Shown here: one piece after another, positions 58,908-64,000 of the stretch
Position numbering within the stretch: the stretch's first letter is position 1
Layout of the letters: every line of letters starts with the position of its first letter
Made by a program: the position numbers and the translations under genes
DNA from: Achromobacter insolitus
GTDB lineage: Bacteria; Pseudomonadota; Gammaproteobacteria; Burkholderiales; Burkholderiaceae_B
Reading direction: 5' to 3'
Assembly (NCBI RefSeq): GCF_002209555.1
Contig: NZ_NJIF01000010.1
Span: 1-64,000 of the forward strand
DNA length: 64,000 bases
Notes under the pieces: model-generated
Told to the model about the DNA's origin: nothing
The model's database searches: none
What the model saw: only the letters and a program-made list of their open reading frames with translations

Positions 58908-59641
58908 ACCAGAAGCAGCGCACGACCGAACGCCGCCGGATTCCACGCAAGGCCTGGGCCTTGGGCCTGATCATCGCTGGCGCCGCGGGTTTTTATGCAT
59001 GGTGGGAATCGCCGCTGGGCCCGGGCCTGAACGAAGGCAAGATACGCAAGATCCTGCTCGAGGCGACGGCGCAGCCGGCGTACGCGCCGGTCGGCGCCTG
59101 CGTCAGCGTCGTGGGCGTGCGGCCCTTGCCCACCAATGCCTACACCTCGATCCTGGAAAGCCAGGACAGGATCGTGCAGGGACTGATCAAGCACGAGCTG
59201 ATCACGGTCAAGCGCGTCAGCGCCAGCGGCGACGGCGGGCCGCCCCAAGCGGACGAGGATCCCGAGGACGCGACCAGCCGCGTGGAGCTGACCGACAAGG
59301 GCCGCCCGTACTACACGGACGGCGAGGCCCGCATCAGTTCCAAGCTGGTCTACACCGCGAAGTTCTGCGCCCCCGGCCTGCAGATCGGCAAGATTCTCAC
59401 CTATACCAAGCCGCTCAAGAATCCGTTCGACGACAATCCCAACCTGGTCTCGGCAGTGAAGTTCGAATGGCGATTGGACCGCGCCGCCGCGGCTTGGGCG
59501 GTGGATCCCGCCTTCCGTCCGCACATATCCGGCTTCGCCTCGCAGGAGCAGCCGGACGAATGGCAGACGGAGCACATCATGCTGGAACGCAAGAGCGGCG
59601 TGTGGGAGCTGGGAGACAGGCCCTACATCATCCGCTGGTGA
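58904..59641 (+). CDS. membrane-anchored protein of unknown function, coupled to TetA
   Basis: The protein has 245 residues. A basic N-terminus (MNQKQRTTERRRIPRKAW) precedes one membrane helix (ALGLIIAGAAGFYAWW). A soluble C-terminal domain of about 210 residues follows, probably periplasmic, with two cysteines (GACVSVVG, KFCAPGLQ) that could form a disulfide. I recognise no known family. AAGGAAGGGA and an ATGA overlap with tetA show that it is translated from the tetA message, so it should rise with tetracycline. It has no counterpart in classical tet operons. Confidence 0.75.
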   Translation: MNQKQRTTERRRIPRKAWALGLIIAGAAGFYAWWESPLGPGLNEGKIRKILLEATAQPAYAPVGACVSVVGVRPLPTNAYTSILESQDRIVQGLIKHELITVKRVSASGDGGPPQADEDPEDATSRVELTDKGRPYYTDGEARISSKLVYTAKFCAPGLQIGKILTYTKPLKNPFDDNPNLVSAVKFEWRLDRAAAAWAVDPAFRPHISGFASQEQPDEWQTEHIMLERKSGVWELGDRPYIIRW

Positions 59642-60293
59642 CCACCGTATCGTCGGACTGGGCTGACGGACGGCGCACCGCCCTCAGTTTGCCGCTTTCG
59701 CCGCCGCCGCAGAAAAAGCAACCGGCGCCATCCGACTCCAATCCGGATACGCCGGTACCCGCCGGCATTTCAACGCTTTGCAGCACTTCGCCGGTGCGCG
59801 CATCCACCTGCCGGAGATCGCTGGCGCCATCCTCCCAGGTGCCGTGCCAGAGCTGTCCGTCCACCCAGGTCACCCCCGTGACGTAGCGGTTGGATTCAAT
59901 GGTGCGCAGCACCCGGCCGGATTCCGGATCCACCTGGTAGATCTTGCGCTGGCGGTACTCGGCGACCCAAAGGCTGCCCTCGGCCCAGGCCATGCCCGAA
60001 GCGCCGCCGCCGCCCGGCGCCGGAATGCGGGCCAGCACCCGGCCGCTTTGCGGTTCGAGCTTCACGATGCTGCCGTCGGAGATCTGGTAGAGATGCTTGC
60101 CGTCAAAGGCCGTGCCTGCATTGGCGACCATGTCGATGGAAGCCTGGGTGCTGCCGCTGTCGGGATCCATGGCGACCAGTTTCTCACCGGTGGCAAACCA
60201 TACCTGGCGGCCATCATAGGTAACGCCATGCACGGCCTGCACGCCGGGAAAGGGGCCGTACTCGCGAATGATCTGGGCTTGCGTGCGCTTCAT
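59628..60293 (-). CDS. beta-propeller (Vgb/quinoprotein-like) protein
   Basis: The protein has 221 residues with repeating propeller blades: AVHGVTYDGRQVWFATGEKLVAMDPDSG, GTAFDGKHLYQISDGSIVKLEPQSG, GMAWAEGSLWVAEYRQRKIYQVDPESG, GVTWVDGQLWHGTWEDG. Aromatic GxLWV/VDP motifs resemble streptogramin lyase (Vgb) or YVTN-type repeats. No signal peptide is seen, so it is probably cytoplasmic. Function unknown; a ligand-binding role is plausible. AGGACATCGAC precedes ATG 60293. It shares strand and direction with the TPR regulator upstream (35 bp gap), suggesting an operon. Confidence 0.75.
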   Translation of the reverse strand: MKRTQAQIIREYGPFPGVQAVHGVTYDGRQVWFATGEKLVAMDPDSGSTQASIDMVANAGTAFDGKHLYQISDGSIVKLEPQSGRVLARIPAPGGGGASGMAWAEGSLWVAEYRQRKIYQVDPESGRVLRTIESNRYVTGVTWVDGQLWHGTWEDGASDLRQVDARTGEVLQSVEMPAGTGVSGLESDGAGCFFCGGGESGKLRAVRRPSAQSDDTVVTSG

Positions 60294-60328
60294 GTCGATG
60301 TCCTTTAACTGGGGTTCGAGCATTCATG

Positions 60329-61558
60329 CTAGTTGTCGGCGAGCGCGGCCGGGAGTAACAAGGTTGTCGTGAATCCCGGCACGGGCGGCGTCATCCAGCG
60401 GCGGGCCCGGCCTTGCCCGCAAGCCCGCACCTTGCCGGCCGCGGCCAGTGCGTCCAGCGTGCGCTGCACGGTGCGCTGGCTTGCGCCCAGCGCCAGCGCC
60501 AGGGCCGAACTGGACCAGGCCTCGCCATCGGCCAGGCAGGCCAGGACGGCTCCCTGGTCCCTGTCGCCTTCGCCGGCGGGCCGCGCCAGCAACGCCACCT
60601 GCCTGCCCTCTCTTGGCTTCAGGACAAAGCCGCCGCGCGCCGCGCTGATCCCGGCCACCCCTTCCAAGGCCGCGCGCAGGCGCCCGATTTCGACACGCAG
60701 GCGCGCGCGGTGCGTCTCGTCGAAGTAAGCGGTTCGAAAGGCCTGCGCTATGAGTGTTTCCCTGGGCGCGGGCTGGGGCCAGGCTTCAGCCAGGACGCGG
60801 GCCAGCGCGAACAGCACCGGACGGCTGGCCAGCGGGATCTCCAGACCCTCTCCGCGCACCGCATGGCGGCATCCGTCCACCACCAGCATGTCGGACGCCA
60901 GCAGCGCTTCCACTTCATCCAGCAGGATGGGCCGCTGGCCCCCCTGCCCGACCAGCCGCGCGGCGGGCGTGTTCAGGACCAGCGTAGCGTGTTCGACTTC
61001 GGCCATCAGGGCCGGAATGCCGGCAACGCGAGCTGCCAGCTCGGCCTGCGTCAACGCCGCGCGCGCCGGGCCCGTGCGCAGCCGCCGCAAGGCAATGCCG
61101 GCTGCGATCAGTTCGTGGATGGCGCGGGACGCCGGCGCCAGGGTGCCCGGATCCAGCATGGCCAGGGCGTCCTCGGCGCGATCGAGCCGACCGATCAGCA
61201 ATTCGCGCCTGGCCTGCAAATGCCGCGCGTGCGCGGCATTTGCAGGATCGCCGTGGGCGTCCAACGCGGCTCGCGCGGCCTCCAGCGCCTTCTCCGGCCA
61301 GGACAGGTCGCGCGAAACCAGGGCAATTTCCGCCTCGGCCACGACGCACCGGGCCCGGGCCAGCGCATTCTTGGGATCGAAGTTCCTGGCCGCGGTGCGC
61401 AGCAAGGTGCGGGCGCGGCGAAAATCTCCCAGTTGCGCCATGGCGATACCGCGCAAGGCCAGCGCGGGCGCGTCGTCGCGCAAGGCCACGAGGTTCAGCG
61501 CGCCCAGCGGGTTGCCGGCCGCCAGCGCGCGCGCAGCCGTAGTGATCAGAACATCCAT
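60329..61558 (-). CDS. TPR-like regulator with two winged-helix regions
   Basis: The protein has 409 residues. The first 200 are Ala/Leu-rich helical repeats (e.g. GIAMAQLGDFRRARTLLRTAARNFDP, ARHLQARRELLIGRLDRAEDALAML). Residues about 225-305 resemble an OmpR/BTAD-type winged helix (RPVLFALARVLAEAWPQP, RLRVEIGRLRAALEGVAGI). The C-terminus holds another HTH (SSSALALALGASQRTVQRTLDALAAAGKVRACGQG). It is probably a one-component regulator of unusual build, co-encoded with the propeller protein. I do not recognise a named family. Confidence 0.65.
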   Translation of the reverse strand: MDVLITTAARALAAGNPLGALNLVALRDDAPALALRGIAMAQLGDFRRARTLLRTAARNFDPKNALARARCVVAEAEIALVSRDLSWPEKALEAARAALDAHGDPANAAHARHLQARRELLIGRLDRAEDALAMLDPGTLAPASRAIHELIAAGIALRRLRTGPARAALTQAELAARVAGIPALMAEVEHATLVLNTPAARLVGQGGQRPILLDEVEALLASDMLVVDGCRHAVRGEGLEIPLASRPVLFALARVLAEAWPQPAPRETLIAQAFRTAYFDETHRARLRVEIGRLRAALEGVAGISAARGGFVLKPREGRQVALLARPAGEGDRDQGAVLACLADGEAWSSSALALALGASQRTVQRTLDALAAAGKVRACGQGRARRWMTPPVPGFTTTLLLPAALADN

Positions 61559-61684
61559 TGAAATCCCGCCACTGCCGCCGCTCCCGCAGTCCGCTGACCG
61601 GAAACTAATCTACCATCTGGCAGGCTTGCGCAGCGCAGTCCTGATGCCCGGCCATCCGGCAGGCTGATCTTCGACGATGGGAAT

Positions 61685-63055
61685 TCAGGCGACCGGCGTA
61701 CCGGCTACGGGCGGGAACGTCACCGTCAACCCCACGCCCCTGCCGCGCAGGCCCACGTCCAGATCCACTCTTGCGCCATGCTGTTGCGCGATCTGCGCCA
61801 CCAACGACAGGCCGATGCCACTGCCGCCGGCGGCGCTGCCCGGGGCGCGGTAAAAGCGGTCGAACACACGCGACCGTTCCTGCGGCGCAATGCCGGGACC
61901 ATCGTCAGCCACGCGCAGGCAGGCCCCGCCAACGGGCGACGGCCCGCAAGACACGGCAATCTGGCCGCCGCTTTGCGTATAGCGCACGGCATTGTCCAGC
62001 AGGTTGCGCACCAGCACTCCCAACGCGTCCAGCCGCCCGCGGGCGACGCAAGCCTGCACGTCCAGCTGGATGCGCAGTTGCTTGCGGGTTGCGTCCGTTT
62101 CCCAATCGCGCACCAGCATGACGAGCAGCTTGTCCAGCTCGATCAATTCTGGCTCGTCGGCGCTTGCAATAAGCGCGTCCATGCGGGCCTGGTCCAGCAG
62201 CTGCTCCGACAGGCGCGAGGTGCGCTGGGCCACCAGGCGCAATTTCTCGATGGCCGCCGGCGCGTCGCCGGAGCCGGCGCTGCGGGCCACGAGTTCCGCG
62301 TGCGCGCTCAAGGCGGCCAGCGGGGTGCGCAGTTCGTGCGCGGCATCCTCCAGAAAGCGGCGCTCGCGATCCATGCCGCCCTTGACACGCAGCAGCAGCT
62401 GATTGATCGAGCGGACAAAGGGGCGCAGTTCGCCGGGCATCCCGGCCATGGGCAGCGGCGCCAGGTCGAACGGACCGCGCCGCGAAACCGCCACGCCGAC
62501 GCGGTCCACTTTCCTGAATGCACGGCCGACCACTACCCAGCTCACCACCGCCAGCAACACAAACAGAACGGACACGATGATCAGCCCGCGCTTCAGGCTT
62601 TGCAGAGACTGCGCCCGCAACTCGCTCTGCGGCCGGGCCACTTGCACCTGCACGCGGCCCTGCGCGTCGGAGATCGCATACACGCGCCAATCCATGCCGT
62701 CGGCGGTCACGTCGGAATAGCCGTCCCGGAAACCGCCGCTCAAGGGCTGCTCGGGCGACTCCGGCGAGCGCAGGAGCAGCCGGCGGTCAGCCAGCGACCA
62801 CAAATGGAAGCGCACTTTGTCGCGGTCGACGCGGCTGGGCGTAGGCGGCGTGAAACGTTCGGACGGAGCCTCGTTGCCCAGCAGGCTGACCGGCAGGGAA
62901 GCCAGCATCTGACTGGCCGCGTCGTGCAGCCACTGGTCGCGCGCGCCGGTCTGCGAACGGGTCGCTTCATATTGCTGGAACCCAAACACGGCGATCCAGG
63001 ACAGGGTCATCGTCAACAGCAGCGTCAGGGTCAGCTGCTTGCGCAGCGTCTTCAT
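61685..63055 (-). CDS. QseC/TctE-like sensor histidine kinase
   Basis: The protein has 456 residues. Two membrane helices (about 9-26 and 158-176) flank a periplasmic sensor domain of about 130 residues. A HAMP-like linker leads to the DHp domain with the phosphorylated His240 (EDAAHELRTPLAALSAH). The ATPase domain has N box RNLLDNAVRYT, G1 VADDGPGIA and G2 GSGIGLSL. It phosphorylates the response regulator encoded just upstream (ATGA overlap). The signal is unknown. Confidence 0.92.
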   Translation of the reverse strand: MKTLRKQLTLTLLLTMTLSWIAVFGFQQYEATRSQTGARDQWLHDAASQMLASLPVSLLGNEAPSERFTPPTPSRVDRDKVRFHLWSLADRRLLLRSPESPEQPLSGGFRDGYSDVTADGMDWRVYAISDAQGRVQVQVARPQSELRAQSLQSLKRGLIIVSVLFVLLAVVSWVVVGRAFRKVDRVGVAVSRRGPFDLAPLPMAGMPGELRPFVRSINQLLLRVKGGMDRERRFLEDAAHELRTPLAALSAHAELVARSAGSGDAPAAIEKLRLVAQRTSRLSEQLLDQARMDALIASADEPELIELDKLLVMLVRDWETDATRKQLRIQLDVQACVARGRLDALGVLVRNLLDNAVRYTQSGGQIAVSCGPSPVGGACLRVADDGPGIAPQERSRVFDRFYRAPGSAAGGSGIGLSLVAQIAQQHGARVDLDVGLRGRGVGLTVTFPPVAGTPVA

Positions 63056-63714
63056 TCCGGCGCCTCGATGCGATAACCCAGGCCATGGACTGTGACGATG
63101 AGCTTGTCGCCGAGTTTGCGCCGCAATTGGTGGATGTAGACCGCCACCGTGTTGCTTTCGATGGCGCCGCTGTCCCCATAGACGGCGGCCTCTAGCTGTT
63201 CGCGGCTGACCGTGTGGCCGACGCGCTCCATGAGCGCCAGCAGCGTCCGGTACTCGTGCGCGCTGAGATTGACTTCGACGCCGTCGCGGGTCACCGCCCG
63301 TCGGGCGGGCTCCAGCACCACGTCGCGGCAGCGCAGCGCCGAAACCACGGCATTGCTGCTGCGCCGGACCACGGCGCGCAAGCGAGCCAGCAGTTCATCG
63401 AGCTGGAACGGCTTGACGATGTAGTCGTCGGCGCCCGCGTCCAGGCCCTGCACCCGCTCGCTCAGCCGGTCGCGGGCGGTCAGGATCAGGACCGGGGTGG
63501 CGTCGTAGCGCGCGCGCAAATGTTTCAGGACCGCCAGGCCGCTGCCGTCGGGCAGGCCCAGGTCCAGCAGCACGGCGTTAAAGCCGTGCTCCACCAAAGC
63601 CAGGCGCGCCTGGGCGACATCGCGCGCCCATTGCACGTCGGCGCCCGATTGCACCAGGCTCGTATGCACGGCGTCGCCCAGCATGGCGTCGTCTTCTACT
63701 AGCAGGACACGCAA
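63052..63714 (-). CDS. OmpR-family response regulator (QseB-like)
   Basis: The protein has 220 residues. Receiver domain: acidic pair Asp8/Asp9, phospho-acceptor Asp51 (LLDLGLPDG), Thr79 and Lys101 (YIVKPFQ). The C-terminal winged helix includes LSAHEYRTLLALMERVGHTVSREQLEAAVYG and SNTVAVYIHQLRRKLG, typical of QseB/PmrA-like regulators. Its stop overlaps the kinase start. A 263-bp gap upstream separates it from the next gene, presumably containing its promoter. Confidence 0.92.
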   Translation of the reverse strand: MRVLLVEDDAMLGDAVHTSLVQSGADVQWARDVAQARLALVEHGFNAVLLDLGLPDGSGLAVLKHLRARYDATPVLILTARDRLSERVQGLDAGADDYIVKPFQLDELLARLRAVVRRSSNAVVSALRCRDVVLEPARRAVTRDGVEVNLSAHEYRTLLALMERVGHTVSREQLEAAVYGDSGAIESNTVAVYIHQLRRKLGDKLIVTVHGLGYRIEAPE

Positions 63715-63914
63715 GAAAGCTCCAGAGGGGTAAATGATGCCGCAGCATGCCGGCTGCGTTTTAAGAACTGATTAAAAGCCGTTGCCCCTGCCACGCGGCT
63801 GTAACGGACATGGGCAGGAGCGGGGAAAAGCCTTGCCAGGCAAAGCACTTGAGCGCCGCATTTTAACAAGCGCCCCCGTCGATCCGGCCAGAGAAACAGG
63901 GTCGCATTCTTCGC

Positions 63915-63943
63915 TTGACTGTACTTGTATATACGAGTTAAAT
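63915..63943 (+). promoter_or_regulatory. promoter with embedded near-palindrome
   Basis: TTGACT (63915-63920) and TTAAAT (63938-63943) have 17-bp spacing, about 35 bp before the ATG at 63978. The spacer contains ACTTGTATATACGAGT (63923-63938), palindromic except for one pair. Such a site over the RNA-polymerase region would suit a repressor, for example of GntR type. Confidence 0.6.
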
Positions 63944-63977
63944 AAATCTCGCCGATACCGCATCCCCGGAACGCGCC

Positions 63978-64000
63978 ATGAGCGCCATCCGCCGCACCGC
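63978..64000 (+). CDS. start of an unidentified gene (truncated by the window edge)
   Basis: An ATG at 63978 is followed by six in-frame codons (MSAIRRT) before the sequence ends. It follows a good promoter and a GGAACG ribosome-binding-like stretch. The product cannot be identified. Confidence 0.5.

Noticed and set aside
1..64000. CRISPR array, prophage, tRNA or rRNA genes
   Set aside because: No spaced direct repeats, phage structural genes or RNA-gene signatures were noticed on either strand.

Overview
The window is a GC-rich (roughly two-thirds G+C) bacterial chromosome segment, densely packed with short gaps and many ATGA or TGATG overlaps. Its gene content points to a betaproteobacterium of the Alcaligenaceae, most likely Bordetella or Achromobacter. 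It has a filamentous-haemagglutinin-type exoprotein, two Bug-family solute receptors, many one-component regulators (GntR, IclR, LysR, Lrp, AraC, MarR, TetR) and TRAP, MHS and peptide transporters. The genus is inferred from gene content only. I saw no rRNA, tRNA, CRISPR array, prophage or intact insertion sequence.

Layout. 1-3819 holds the N-terminal 1273 codons of an FhaB-like two-partner-secretion exoprotein that runs off the left edge. It is followed by a decayed transposase fragment (4081-4350). 4378-9564 carries small housekeeping and stress genes: a SYLF lipoprotein, a ParB-like protein with a LON-substrate-domain protein, an AhpD-like protein, a GFA protein, a VOC protein and a DHA2 efflux pump. 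9628-20553 is catabolic: an M20 amidohydrolase, a Bug receptor, GntR and IclR regulators, a GMC oxidoreductase with an MHS symporter, an aldo/keto reductase, a serine hydrolase and a class V aminotransferase. 20755-28427 is a GntR regulator and a complete peptide ABC transporter operon ending in an M20 peptidase. Three GTATAC-centred sites lie between this regulator and the divergent aminotransferase.

28471-40978 is mixed: TetR, small exported proteins, a second Bug receptor, DUF523, AraC, a large NYN/LOTUS protein, a GNAT, a MotA/MotB-type stator pair, Lrp with a LysE exporter, and a SulP transporter. 41301-44238 is an ECF42-type sigma factor module with two YCII/DGPF proteins and a VOC protein. 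A promoter matching what I recall of the ECF42 signature lies upstream. 44262-52791 is a run of regulators next to transporters or enzymes.

52840-56709 is a TRAP transporter operon (DctM, DctQ, Tat-exported DctP). 56921-59641 is a tetracycline resistance unit: a TetR with the drug-contact residues conserved at canonical numbering, two palindromic tetO operators, a Tet(A)-like efflux pump and a translationally coupled membrane-anchored protein of unknown function. 59628-61558 pairs a beta-propeller protein with an unusual TPR/winged-helix regulator. 61685-63714 is a QseBC-like two-component system. A further gene begins at 63978 behind a promoter containing a near-perfect palindrome.

The strongest leads are the Tet(A)-type unit with its uncharacterised coupled partner, the ECF42 module with its own candidate promoter, and the GTATAC operator set.
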